From positions 496,001-560,000 of the forward strand of contig CAWHIF010000009.1 in the NCBI GenBank assembly GCA_963829235.1: 64,000 bases of DNA, in the 5' to 3' direction. Below, in pieces: positions 1 to 8,731 of this stretch. How positions within the stretch are numbered: the first letter of the stretch is position 1; each line of letters opens with the position of its first letter. Both the position numbers and the translations under genes were made by a program. The DNA is from Bog-756 sp963829235. Its GTDB lineage: Bacteria; Actinomycetota; Acidimicrobiia; Acidimicrobiales; RAAP-2. The notes beneath the pieces were generated by a model that saw only the letters and a list, made by a program, of their open reading frames with translations, did not search any database and had not been told where the DNA came from.

Positions 1-56
1 TCGAGGTTGATCCCGCCGCGGAACTGACCACCGAAGAAGCATCGGAAGCCCGATGA
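1..56 (+). CDS. C-terminal tail of a gene entering from the left
   Basis: One plus-strand frame is open from the left edge and stops with TGA at 54-56. It reads EVDPAAELTTEEASEAR, an acidic and alanine-rich tail typical of a protein C-terminus. Too little is present to name a family. The frame is short enough to be open by chance. Confidence 0.3.
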   Translation, partial: EVDPAAELTTEEASEAR

Positions 57-117
57 AGTGGAACACGCTGCGGAGCGCACGAGCCCTCGTCGACCACGAT
101 CGTCGGCTGAGGCCCCT

Positions 118-550
118 TCAGGACCATGCCGACCAGTCCCCCTCCGGGTCGGTGGTCTGCCCCACCTCGATCAGATAACCATCGGGATCGCGGATGTAGC
201 AACGGATCTCGTACTGGTGCTGCTTCGGCGGCGTCAGGAATTCGAGCACCGCGGGCGCTCCATTCGGCGTAGACGGCTGCGATGTCTTTGACCCGGATAT
301 TGAGGAAGCTACTGACCCGGTCGGGGTCGCGTGGCGTCTCCAGGGTGACCGTGGGCTTGTCGTCGGTCGGGCCACCACCGACATTGATGATGATCCAGCT
401 GTTGGCTAGCGCTACGTAGGTCACGTCCCCCGAGAAGATCACCCTGCCCCCCAACACTTCGGTGTAGAAGCGCCGAGAGCGCTCCACATCGTCCGAGACG
501 ATGAAGTGGGCCAGCAGAATCCCCTCCGCAGGCGGGTTGAATTCGGCCAT
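118..550 (-). CDS. VOC (glyoxalase/bleomycin resistance) family protein, frameshifted
   Basis: The product begins MAEFNPPAEGILLAHFIVSD and continues through SRRFYTEVLGG to VKDIAAVYAEWSARGA, a typical VOC betaalphabeta half. The second half (LEFLTPPKQHQYEIRC, then YIRDPDGYLIEVGQT) is in another frame. The DPDGYLIEV stretch is the usual metal-ligand strand at the end of VOC domains. Removing one G near position 244 of the plus strand restores a single frame of about 143 residues. VOC proteins are metal-dependent lyases, dioxygenases or drug-binding proteins; the substrate cannot be told here. The break may be a sequencing indel, because both halves are well conserved up to the junction. Confidence 0.75.
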
Positions 551-736
551 CTGGAACCTCCGTTCGTTTTGGACTCCTACCTCGATTACCACAGGCTCTA
601 CGGCCCCTGTCACGATGATCGGCCGCATGCACTCGAGCACCAGCCCCACCTTCGTTGCCGATGGGCATCCTAAATCGCGGCCGATCCGGGCCCAGCCCGG
701 TGACGGGCAGCCGCCTGAAGCACTCCCCCTCTGCTA

Positions 737-1969
737 TCAGCGCAGCGATCTGAAGCTGGCCCGCATCTCCTGCGAGAAGAGCTGCGGTTGCTCCCACGCT
801 GCGAAATGACCACCCCGGTCAAGCCTGTTGTAGTAGATGAGGTTGTTTGGATAGGCCCGCTCCGCCCAGCTCTTCGGTGCCTGATACAGCTCGTCGGGGA
901 AGACACTGATCGCGAACGGGATGGTGATGTCCTTGGCGTCGAAGAAGGCCGCTTTGTTCTCCCAGTAGAGCCGGGCCGCGGATACCCCTGTATTGGTCAG
1001 CCAGTAGAGCGTCAGGTTGTCGAGGATGTCATCTCTCGTCAGATCGCCGGGAAGGCGCCCCTCGAGGATCTGGCCGATGAGGCCCGGCTGGCCGGTGCCG
1101 TCCCCGTGGTCGATGGCGAATGCGGCGAGGTCGATCGGCGAATCGGCAAGTCCATAGAGCGTCTGAGGCCGCGTCGCCATGATCTGAGCGTAAGCAACGT
1201 GCTTCGCGTAGAACGCGCTCAGCTGATCGTAGGCCTGGCTCTCTTCGTCCGACAGACCGGGCGGGGCCGGCTCGCCAGTCAGATAACCGCTTACCTCCGG
1301 AGGAGTGGTGCCGGGCATGTTGGAGTGAATTCCGAGTAGCTCCGGAGCAGCCTGGTGACCCATATCCTCCGTGACGGCAGCACCCCAGTCGCCGCCCTGA
1401 GCTACGAACCGGGAGTAGCCGAGCCGCTTCATCAGCACGACCCAGGCACGCGCGATACGGGGCGGATCCCACCCCGTGCTGGTTGGCTTTGCAGAGAACC
1501 CGTGACCCGGTAGTGACGGGATCACGAGATGAAAAGCATCCTGCGCGCCGGCGCCATGTGCGGTCGGATTGGTGAGTGGCTCGATGATCTTCAACTGCTC
1601 GATGATGGAACCGGGCCACCCGTGCGTGACGATCAGGGGCAATGCATCCTCGTGCCGGGAGCGGACATGAATGAAATGGATGTCGAGGCCGTCGATCTCC
1701 GTGATGAAGTTGGGCAGGGCGTTTAGCTTGGCCTCGCATTTGCTCCAGTCGTAATCCGCCGCCCAGTACCGAGCCAGCCCCTGCATCAACGCCAGTGGCA
1801 CGCCCTGGGACTCGTCGCTGACTGTCCCCCCCTCCGGCCAACGGGTTGCGAGAATACGCCGACGCAGCTCAGCTACTTCCGATTGCGGGAAGCCAACCCG
1901 AAACGGCCTGACGGCGGAACTGGCCTCGCCCTCCTGCCCCGCAGAGCCCTTCGAAACCGTGGTAACCAT
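737..1969 (-). CDS. Epoxide hydrolase of the EHN / microsomal type
   Basis: The product is 410 residues. An N-terminal EHN-type region (RPFRVGFPQSEVAELRRRI, then the RYWAADYDW segment) precedes an alpha/beta hydrolase fold. The oxyanion-hole motif HGWPGS is at residues 116-121. The nucleophile is Asp194 in GGDWGA, and the catalytic histidine is His388 in GGHFAAWEQP. All three catalytic landmarks of the juvenile-hormone/microsomal epoxide hydrolase family are therefore intact, and the length is normal. Such enzymes add water to epoxides of xenobiotics or lipids in the cytoplasm. The start is the first ATG after the upstream stop. The gene is monocistronic and transcribed away from the carbonic anhydrase gene. 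Confidence 0.88.
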   Translation of the reverse strand: MVTTVSKGSAGQEGEASSAVRPFRVGFPQSEVAELRRRILATRWPEGGTVSDESQGVPLALMQGLARYWAADYDWSKCEAKLNALPNFITEIDGLDIHFIHVRSRHEDALPLIVTHGWPGSIIEQLKIIEPLTNPTAHGAGAQDAFHLVIPSLPGHGFSAKPTSTGWDPPRIARAWVVLMKRLGYSRFVAQGGDWGAAVTEDMGHQAAPELLGIHSNMPGTTPPEVSGYLTGEPAPPGLSDEESQAYDQLSAFYAKHVAYAQIMATRPQTLYGLADSPIDLAAFAIDHGDGTGQPGLIGQILEGRLPGDLTRDDILDNLTLYWLTNTGVSAARLYWENKAAFFDAKDITIPFAISVFPDELYQAPKSWAERAYPNNLIYYNRLDRGGHFAAWEQPQLFSQEMRASFRSLR

Positions 1970-2359
1970 CGATGCCTCCTGGACCTGCGATTGCAGTACT
2001 ACTGGACAGGGTCTCTTTCGCTGGGGAACATGCTGTCACGGCCAGCGGCGGCTCGAGCCCGTGGGAGTCCCTGGTCCGTGACCCGGTCAGCCGGCCGGTT
2101 GTGAGGCCCAGCCGCCCGCTTGGCAGTTCCGCTACTCGGTCGGCCATTGGCATCAGCAGCAAACGACGGCACGATGCTCTCCGCGTTACCGCCAAGGACC
2201 CGGGCATTTCACGGGTCCGATGGTCCGCCTCACACGCCACTGTTGTGGGGGGGTACGAATCGAACTCAAGCGAAGGTCGTGAAGCGTGAGACGGGAGCTC
2301 GACGACGGTTGCGGAGGTAGAGGGGCTGCCGATCCACCAAAGCAGAGGGAGAACAGGCC
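1970..2359. other. Intergenic region without a convincing gene
   Basis: These 390 bases separate the divergent epoxide hydrolase and carbonic anhydrase genes and must hold both promoters. Plus-strand open frames exist here but show no family resemblance and no good ribosome binding site. I saw no clear -35/-10 pair, no strong hairpin and no RNA gene. Confidence 0.5.
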
Positions 2360-2884
2360 ATGAGCATTATCGACGAGGCATTGACCGCGAATGCAGCAAT
2401 CGCCAACGACTACGACTCCAGCGGCGTGAAACCACCGGCGCCTCGGATCGCAATCGTCACTTGTGCGGATCCCCGCCTGACAAACATTCTGCAGATGCTG
2501 GGCGTCGCCGATGAAGATGCCGACGTGATCAGGAACTTCGGGAGTGTGATCGATGAAGACTCGGTCCGGTCGCTCGTTCTTTCGACCAGATTGCTGGGAA
2601 CCGGAGAGATCATGATCATCAATCACACCGACTGCGGGATGCTCAGGTTCGCCGACAGCGAGATGGAGGAGCGGCTCCGCAAGGAGACGGGGCTGGCGCC
2701 GATCGCGCCGGCCAAGTTCTACAGCTTCACGGACGCCGAGGAGAACACAAGGGAGCAGATTCGAAAGGCGAGGTCGCATCCGTGGATCTCGCAGGATGTT
2801 CCCATCAGGGGATTCGTCTATGACGTCAAGACCGGGCGCCTGAGCGAGGTGTTCGCGGACGCGGAAAAGGTGACAGGTTCGTAA
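2360..2884 (+). CDS. Beta-class carbonic anhydrase
   Basis: The product is 174 residues and should interconvert CO2 and bicarbonate in the cytoplasm. The zinc-site residues of the beta class are visible: Cys35 and Asp37 in CADPR, and His89 and Cys92 in NHTDCGM. Spacing and length match the small mycobacterial-type beta-carbonic anhydrases, which lack long extensions. The start ATG follows a GAGGGAGAA ribosome binding site at a normal distance. The C-terminal VPIRGFVYDVKTGRLSEV is the usual final strand of the family. It stands alone between divergent and decayed neighbours, so the context says little about its use. Confidence 0.92.
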   Translation: MSIIDEALTANAAIANDYDSSGVKPPAPRIAIVTCADPRLTNILQMLGVADEDADVIRNFGSVIDEDSVRSLVLSTRLLGTGEIMIINHTDCGMLRFADSEMEERLRKETGLAPIAPAKFYSFTDAEENTREQIRKARSHPWISQDVPIRGFVYDVKTGRLSEVFADAEKVTGS

Positions 2885-3057
2885 GCCTGGATCGTAAGGG
2901 TGTGGTCCTCGCCAGATCCGCCATGCGGGTCGCCCGGCCGAAGGTAGGTTGGGGAAAGGCGAGGCCGGAGGAGGCCGGCGTGGGTGTGGGCTGTGCCGAG
3001 TCTTCCGGGGGCGGAATCCGGTCGTTCGTGGCTGCCAACGGCGAAGGAGGTGCACGC

Positions 3058-3650
3058 ATGCCCAGCCAGGTACTGCAGGAGCTGATTCAGGAGCTCAGGG
3101 ATGGGCAGAAGGCGAGCGCCGGTCAGTCGTTGCCATTGGGGGAGCTCCGGGCCACCTTCGCTTCCGGGGGCCGCATGCATCCGGTTCCGGACGACGTGCT
3201 GGTGACGGAGGTGAAGGGCCGCGGGGTTGTGGCCACGCGTGACGCCCGGGAAGCAGTGCCAACGGCCGTGCTGATGTCCCCGACGGTGGATGCGACCTGT
3301 TCGGGGGCGTCGATGAGCGAGCGCGCCGAGCAGGATCCGATCTCCACGCCCGCATGCTCCGTCAGTTCGCTGCGGACTACCTGGCCGGGGCTGATCCCAA
3401 GACGCCTCTGGCGTCGCCGCTGCTCGCCTCACTGTCCGGGCTACCGCCGCTGCTCGTGCAGGTGGGCACAGCAGACCTGCTGCTCAGCGACTCCGAGCGC
3501 TTGGCCGGGGCAGCGGCCGAAGCAGGGGTCGACGTCACCCTGGAGATCGGCGCCGGCCTTCCCCACGTCCTCCCGCTCATCCTCGGCACCCCCGAGGCAG
3601 CCGAGGCCACCGATCGGATCGCGAAGTTCCTGCGAGCCAAGCTTCCATAG
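3058..3650 (+). pseudogene. Alpha/beta-hydrolase-3 (HSL-type) esterase with the catalytic core deleted
   Basis: A GAAGGAGGT ribosome binding site precedes ATG 3058. The first 60 residues (MPSQVLQELIQELRDGQKA, then RMHPVPDDVLVTEVKG) look like the N-terminal cap of HSL-family esterases. The frame then jumps directly to AVLMSPTVDATCSGASMSE, which in this family normally lies about 120 residues further on. The HGGG oxyanion motif and the GDSAGG nucleophile elbow are both missing. A second lesion, one base lost near 3350, moves the C-terminal part (MLRQFAADYLAGADPKTPL, then LPPLLVQVGTADLLL) to another frame. The final His region is present, but without the nucleophile this cannot be an active esterase. 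Confidence 0.8.
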
Positions 3651-3673
3651 CCAGACAGCCGAAGGAGAATGCC

Positions 3674-5518
3674 ATGACCCATTTCGATTCGGACGCCGTT
3701 CGGGAGCTTGCTCAGCAGCTGCGGGTGGATTCGATCCGGTGCAGCACAGCCGCGGGGTCCGGGCATCCCACATCGAGTATGTCCGCAGCCGATGTGATGG
3801 CTGTCCTCATGGCCCGCCATTTCCGGTATGACTGGGACCGTCCGGACGAGCCGGCCAACGATCATCTGATCTTTTCCAAGGGTCATGCGTCGCCCTTGCT
3901 GTACTCGATGTTCAAAGCCGCCGGGGCCATCACGGACGAGGAACTGATGACCGGGTACAGGCGGTTCGGTTCGCGCCTGCAGGGCCACCCCACCCCGTTG
4001 CTGCCCTGGGTGGACGTGGCCACCGGCTCCCTCGGTCAGGGACTCCCGGATGGAGTGGGGGTGGCTCTGGCTGGACGCTATCTCGACGAGCTCCCGTTCC
4101 GGGTGTGGGTGCTGTGCGGCGACAGCGAGATGGCAGAAGGGTCCATATGGGAGGCGTTCGACAAGGCGTCCCATTACCGACTGGACAACCTGACCGTCAT
4201 TGTGGACGTCAACAGGCTCGGTCAACGTGGCCCGACGGAGCTGGGATGGGACCTGGAGGGATACGCCCGAAGGGTCGAGGGGTTCGGATGCCAGCCCATC
4301 GCCATCGACGGCCACGACTTCGGCGAGATCGAGAAGGCCCTCGGCGACGTGGGCGGCGCGGGCCGGCCCACCGTGATCCTGGCCCGCACCCGCAAGGGCC
4401 GCGGGTTCGACGAAGTCGAGGACCGAGAGGGATGGCACGGTCGGGCACTGCCGGCCGAAATGGCCGAGCGTGCCATCATCGAGCTCGGAGGTGAGCGCGA
4501 TATCACCGTCCGGGGACCACAGCCAGAAGGCGGGTCGCCGCGGCTCCGGCCCAGCGGTGAGGTCCAACTGCCCCGCTACGAGCTCGGTGCCGAGGTGGCG
4601 ACCCGACTGGCGTTCGGCCAGGCACTGGCCGCCGTGGGCGCCCGTTCCAATGTGGTGGCTCTCGACGGTGAGGTGGGAAATTCCACCCACGCCGAGGAGT
4701 TCGCCAAGGTCTATCCCGAACGCTATTTCGAGATGTTCATCGCTGAGCAGCAACTGGTGGCGGCCGCGGTCGGCATGTCAGTACGCGCATACATCCCATT
4801 CGCGGCCACCTTTGCCGCCTTTCTGACCCGCGCCTACGACTTCATCCGGATGGCTGCGATCTCGACTGCGAACATCCGCTTGTGTGGCTCGCACGCCGGC
4901 GTCGAGATCGGGGCAGACGGCCCGTCGCAGATGGCCCTGGAGGATCTGGCCATGATGCGGGCCGTCCACGGGTCGACGGTGTTGTACCCGAGTGACGCCA
5001 CCAGTGCGGCGTTCCTGGTCCAGGAGATGGCGGACCGCCCCGGTATCGTCTACATGCGCACTACCCGAGGCGCCTATCCGGTGCTGTACGCACCGGAGGA
5101 GGTCTTTCCCATCGGCGGCGCCAAGGTGATCCGGTCAAGCGACGACGACCAGGTGACGTTGATAGGCGCGGGCGTCACCCTGCACAACTGTCTGGCCGCG
5201 GCCGACCAATTGGCAAGCGACGGGATCAGGGCTCGCGTCATCGATCTGTACTCGCTGAAGCCCATTGACACGGACACGCTCCTGGCGGCGGCGGCCGCGA
5301 CAGAGGACCGCCTGGTCGTCGTCGAGGACCACTACCCGGCGGGGGGAATGGGCGGGGCAGTGCTCGAAGCGTTGAGCGACGCCGGGCACGCGGCCCGCAT
5401 CACCCACTTGGCGGTCGGAGGCCTCCCCGGCTCCGGAACGCCTCAGGAGCTGATGGAGGCAGCCGGAATCTCAGTGGGCCACATCACAGAAGCCGCCCGG
5501 CAGGTCGTCAGCACCTGA
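3674..5518 (+). CDS. tkt: Transketolase, full-length single chain
   Basis: The 614-residue protein has the pyrimidine- and diphosphate-binding halves of a transketolase in one chain. It should move two-carbon ketol units between sugar phosphates with thiamine diphosphate. SGHPTSSMSAADV contains the active-site His31 and SKGHASPLLY has His71. GDSEMAEGS at 149-157 starts the diphosphate/metal motif, closed by VIVDVNRLGQ. FIAEQQLVAAAVG carries the catalytic glutamate of the C-terminal half. The size resembles the shorter, animal-type transketolases rather than the E. coli enzyme of about 660 residues. A second, primary transketolase may exist elsewhere. The gene lies 23 bases after the broken esterase and heads a run of sugar-metabolism genes on the same strand. 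Confidence 0.92.
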   Translation: MTHFDSDAVRELAQQLRVDSIRCSTAAGSGHPTSSMSAADVMAVLMARHFRYDWDRPDEPANDHLIFSKGHASPLLYSMFKAAGAITDEELMTGYRRFGSRLQGHPTPLLPWVDVATGSLGQGLPDGVGVALAGRYLDELPFRVWVLCGDSEMAEGSIWEAFDKASHYRLDNLTVIVDVNRLGQRGPTELGWDLEGYARRVEGFGCQPIAIDGHDFGEIEKALGDVGGAGRPTVILARTRKGRGFDEVEDREGWHGRALPAEMAERAIIELGGERDITVRGPQPEGGSPRLRPSGEVQLPRYELGAEVATRLAFGQALAAVGARSNVVALDGEVGNSTHAEEFAKVYPERYFEMFIAEQQLVAAAVGMSVRAYIPFAATFAAFLTRAYDFIRMAAISTANIRLCGSHAGVEIGADGPSQMALEDLAMMRAVHGSTVLYPSDATSAAFLVQEMADRPGIVYMRTTRGAYPVLYAPEEVFPIGGAKVIRSSDDDQVTLIGAGVTLHNCLAAADQLASDGIRARVIDLYSLKPIDTDTLLAAAAATEDRLVVVEDHYPAGGMGGAVLEALSDAGHAARITHLAVGGLPGSGTPQELMEAAGISVGHITEAARQVVST

Positions 5519-5757
5519 CCCCAGCGAGCCTCGATCGCCTGACCGAGCCCCGAGTCCTCTGTCGCCGCGGCAATCCGGGCCGAACACCGCGTCAGTTGGG
5601 ACGCTGGTCGACATGGGGCGGGGTGCATTCGGCGCGCCGGAAGTGACCCGGTTGACGATTCGATCCGCATCCGATCATGATGGCAATACTGCGATGCAAG
5701 CCCCGGAGACGGCGATTTGCGCCGACATGTGGACCTTTCAACCTGAGGTTGCGGACA

Positions 5758-7539
5758 GTGTCTCTGCCTATCGAGGACTACGCGATGATCGGCGATACCG
5801 AGACCGCCGCGCTTGTCGGACGGGATGGTTCCATCGATTGGCTTTGCCTCCCTCGCTTCGACTCAGGCAGTTGTTTCGCCAACCTGCTCGGAGAGAAGAA
5901 GCACGGCCGCTGGCAGATGATCGCTGACGAGCCGGTCACCTCCCAGGTGCGCCGCTATCGGAGCAGATCGATGGTGCTCGAGACTGAGATCACCACCGGC
6001 ACCGGAGTCGTACAGGTCATCGACTTCATGCCTCCCCGGCATCATCATCCGAGAGTCGTCCGGATAGTACGGGGCGTCGAAGGCGAGGTATCCATGCGGA
6101 CCGAGCTCATCTTGCGCTTCGAATATGGGCACGACATTCCATGGGTCCGGCAGACCGGCCGCGGCCTACGCGCCATTGCCGGACCCAATGCCGTCGTTCT
6201 CGACTCCCCCATCGAGCTCCAGGGCATCAAGATGCGCCATGAAGGGAATTTCACGGTCCATGCCGGAGAGGAGGTGGCTTTTGTCCTCGCCTGGTACCCC
6301 TCCCACGAGGAACCCCCTTTCGTTCTTGATACCGCTCGCGCGCTCGATGAGACGATGAAGTTTTGGAGGGATTGGTGTGGCGAGGTCCTACCGGTGCACG
6401 GCGAATGGGACGACCTCGCATTGCGGTCGCTCATCACGTTGAAGGGGCTGACCTATGGCCCGACAGGTGGAATCGTCGCCGCGGCGACGACTTCGCTCCC
6501 CGAGTCCATTGGCGGCGTGCGCAATTGGGACTACCGCTATTGCTGGGTCCGCGATGCGACGTTCACGCTCGAGGCTCTGATCGAATCGGGCTTGCGCGAA
6601 GAAGCAGAGAGCTGGCTGGCATGGCTGGGACGCGTCGCCGCCGGTGATCCCGATCAACTGCAGATCATGTACGGACCAGCCGGGGAACGTCGTCTGACCG
6701 AAGAGGAGATCGACTGGCTCCCCGGCTATGAGGGATCGTCGCCGGTGCGGATCGGCAATGCCGCCTCCGGACAGTTCCAACTCGACGTCTACGGGGAGCT
6801 CATGGACGCTATCGACCGGGCTCGATCCCACGGCATCGCCGTGCACGATGTCATCTGGCGGATTCAGGTGGCGATCATGGGTTTCCTCATCGACCATTGG
6901 TCCGATCCTGACGACGGAATCTGGGAGGTCCGTGGTCCTCGTCGGCTCTTCACCCACTCCAAGGTCATGGCCTGGGTCGCTTTCGACCGCGCCGTCCGCG
7001 GTGTGGAAATCCACGGTCTGGAGGGACCTGCCGAAACGTGGAGCACCATCCGGGATGCGATCCATGCCGAAGTTTGCGAAATGGGATGGAACGCAGACGT
7101 TGGGGCGTTCACCCAGTTCTACGGTGCCGTCGAACTCGATGCCAGCCTGCTGATGATGCCTCTCGTTGGATTCCTCCCCCCAGACGACGAACGAGTGGTC
7201 CGGACCGTCGATGCCATCCAAAAGCACCTCACTGAGGACGGTTTCGTCCTCCGGTATCAAGCTGAATCAGGGGTGGACGGGTTACCGGGCCGTGAGGGAA
7301 TATTCCTGCCGTGCACCCTCTGGCTGATCGGCTGCCTACGGCTGATGGGCCGGCTCGACCAGGCAACGGCCGTCTTCCGGAGGGTTGCCGCCCTGGCGAA
7401 CGACGTGGGACTCATCTCCGAGGAGTATGACCCGGGTCACCGGCGCCTGCTCGGGAACTTTCCCCAAGCCTTCACCCACGTCGGGATCGTGAACGCCGCC
7501 CGGGGCCTCACTGCGCAACACGCTGCGAACCGCGCATGA
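5758..7539 (+). CDS. Glycoside hydrolase family 15 (glucoamylase/trehalase type)
   Basis: The product is 593 residues from GTG 5758, where the conserved GH15 N-terminus SLPIEDYAMIGDTETAAL begins; an in-frame ATG at 5677 adds 27 atypical residues. VGRDGSIDWLCLPRFDS is the N-terminal beta-domain signature. The (alpha/alpha)6 catalytic barrel follows, with NWDYRYCWVRDATFTLEAL, GIWEVRG (probable acid Glu) and SEEYDPGHRRLLGNFPQAF (probable base Glu). There is no signal peptide, so the enzyme acts in the cytoplasm. Actinobacterial homologues include trehalases and maltooligosaccharide glucoamylases, and the substrate cannot be told apart here. It probably feeds glucose into the adjacent pentose-phosphate genes. 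Confidence 0.88.
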   Translation: MSLPIEDYAMIGDTETAALVGRDGSIDWLCLPRFDSGSCFANLLGEKKHGRWQMIADEPVTSQVRRYRSRSMVLETEITTGTGVVQVIDFMPPRHHHPRVVRIVRGVEGEVSMRTELILRFEYGHDIPWVRQTGRGLRAIAGPNAVVLDSPIELQGIKMRHEGNFTVHAGEEVAFVLAWYPSHEEPPFVLDTARALDETMKFWRDWCGEVLPVHGEWDDLALRSLITLKGLTYGPTGGIVAAATTSLPESIGGVRNWDYRYCWVRDATFTLEALIESGLREEAESWLAWLGRVAAGDPDQLQIMYGPAGERRLTEEEIDWLPGYEGSSPVRIGNAASGQFQLDVYGELMDAIDRARSHGIAVHDVIWRIQVAIMGFLIDHWSDPDDGIWEVRGPRRLFTHSKVMAWVAFDRAVRGVEIHGLEGPAETWSTIRDAIHAEVCEMGWNADVGAFTQFYGAVELDASLLMMPLVGFLPPDDERVVRTVDAIQKHLTEDGFVLRYQAESGVDGLPGREGIFLPCTLWLIGCLRLMGRLDQATAVFRRVAALANDVGLISEEYDPGHRRLLGNFPQAFTHVGIVNAARGLTAQHAANRA

Positions 7540-7691
7540 GCCCGCACAGCGGCGCGAACTGCCGACCCGGGGCGAGCCGCCGCCTCTCCGGGGACCCCGA
7601 ATTCAACGAGCGCTGGGCCGACATTCTGGCCGAGCTCGGAATCGGATGGGATACCATCGTCAAACTCAAGGTCCGCTCCGTCGCCGGCTGA
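7536..7691 (+). CDS. Small protein of 51 residues, function unknown
   Basis: ATG 7536 overlaps the stop of the GH15 gene by ATGA, a common sign of translational coupling. The product starts MSPHSGANCRPGASRRL and ends in a more protein-like stretch, DPEFNERWADILAELGIGW, followed by a basic tail. I do not recognise the family. The second half could be a short amphipathic helix domain or the end of a larger lost protein. The overlap and the 40 bases before the next gene suggest it is translated with its neighbours, but the length keeps this tentative. Confidence 0.4.
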   Translation: MSPHSGANCRPGASRRLSGDPEFNERWADILAELGIGWDTIVKLKVRSVAG

Positions 7692-7731
7692 GATCGGCGG
7701 CGTCTGATCGTCTCTCAATCAGGAGGTACTG

Positions 7732-8559
7732 ATGTCACTGTTCGACGCATTCCGCTACGACGGCAAGCAGGTCCTGGTGGTCGGTGGAGCCACCGGCATG
7801 GGGGCGGCCGCGGCAGAGCTGGCGCGTGACGCCGGTGCCGAGGTGGTGGTGATGGACTTCGCCGAGGTGACGCTTCCCGGCGTCAAAGCCATTCATGTGA
7901 ACCTGGGAGACAAGGAGTCCATCAACAACGCGGTCGACGAGTATGGCGGACCGATCCACGCCCTGATGTCGTGCGCCGGCGTGGCCGACGGCACCCCGAA
8001 CATCGAGAAGATCAACTTCGGCGGCCACCGCCACCTCATCGAGCGACTGCTGGCCAAGGACATGCTGCCGCGCGGCTCCGCCATCGGCTTCATCTCGTCA
8101 GCGGCCGGTCTGGGGTGGGAGGCCGGCTGGGAACAGGTCAAAGAGTACCTGGCCACGCCCGACTTCGATTCGGCCTCAGCCTGGGCGATCGAGCACAACT
8201 GGAACGACTACTTCCACTCCAAACAGGCGGTGTGCGGTTACGTCGCCAGCCAGGCCTTCCCACTCCTCAAGAAGGGCATCCGCATCAATGCCATCTGCCC
8301 CGGCCCAACGGACACCCCGCTGGCCCAGGCCAACGCCGAGATGTGGTTGGGCTTCGGTGCCGACTACCGCGAGGAGACAGGGATCGAGGCCTCCACGCCC
8401 CTCGAACAGGCCTACCCGCTCGTCTTCCTCTGCAGCGACGCCGCCGCCGCCATCTCGGGCATCACCTTGATCAGCGACGCCGGCTACATCAGCTCGGGCA
8501 TCACCGGCTCCTACGAGCCCGCCTCCGCGGCCGCCGGCTTCCTGCTCGGCAAGCTGTAG
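7732..8559 (+). CDS. Short-chain dehydrogenase/reductase
   Basis: The product is 275 residues. The nucleotide-binding loop is GGATGMG at residues 18-24, and CAGVADG replaces the usual NNAG motif. The catalytic pair is Tyr160 and Lys164 (YFHSK), with a serine in GFISSAAG near residue 122. ICPGPTDTPLAQ is the standard post-catalytic motif. The length is normal for a classical SDR, and the early Asp in VVMDFAE suggests an NAD(H) preference. An AGGAGGT ribosome binding site precedes ATG 7732. SDRs act on alcohols, ketones, steroids or sugars; the surrounding sugar genes only hint at a carbohydrate substrate. Confidence 0.88.
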   Translation: MSLFDAFRYDGKQVLVVGGATGMGAAAAELARDAGAEVVVMDFAEVTLPGVKAIHVNLGDKESINNAVDEYGGPIHALMSCAGVADGTPNIEKINFGGHRHLIERLLAKDMLPRGSAIGFISSAAGLGWEAGWEQVKEYLATPDFDSASAWAIEHNWNDYFHSKQAVCGYVASQAFPLLKKGIRINAICPGPTDTPLAQANAEMWLGFGADYREETGIEASTPLEQAYPLVFLCSDAAAAISGITLISDAGYISSGITGSYEPASAAAGFLLGKL

Positions 8560-8731
8560 CCAGCGGCGCCAGTCGAGCCCTGTGGGCCCCCATGAATGCG
8601 GAGCCTGGCACTTCAGCCCGAACTGATCACCTGACCTCCCCCCGGACAACCAGGGTCTCTCACGGGTGCCAGCCAAAGCCGGAAGGTGCGATGGTGGCAG
8701 GCATCGACCGAAGTGGTTCGGAGAGGTTGCC

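Noticed and set aside
2235..2300. TTCGATTCGT on the minus strand, like a tRNA T loop
   Set aside because: The flanking bases do not pair as a T stem and no anticodon arm or acceptor stem is present.
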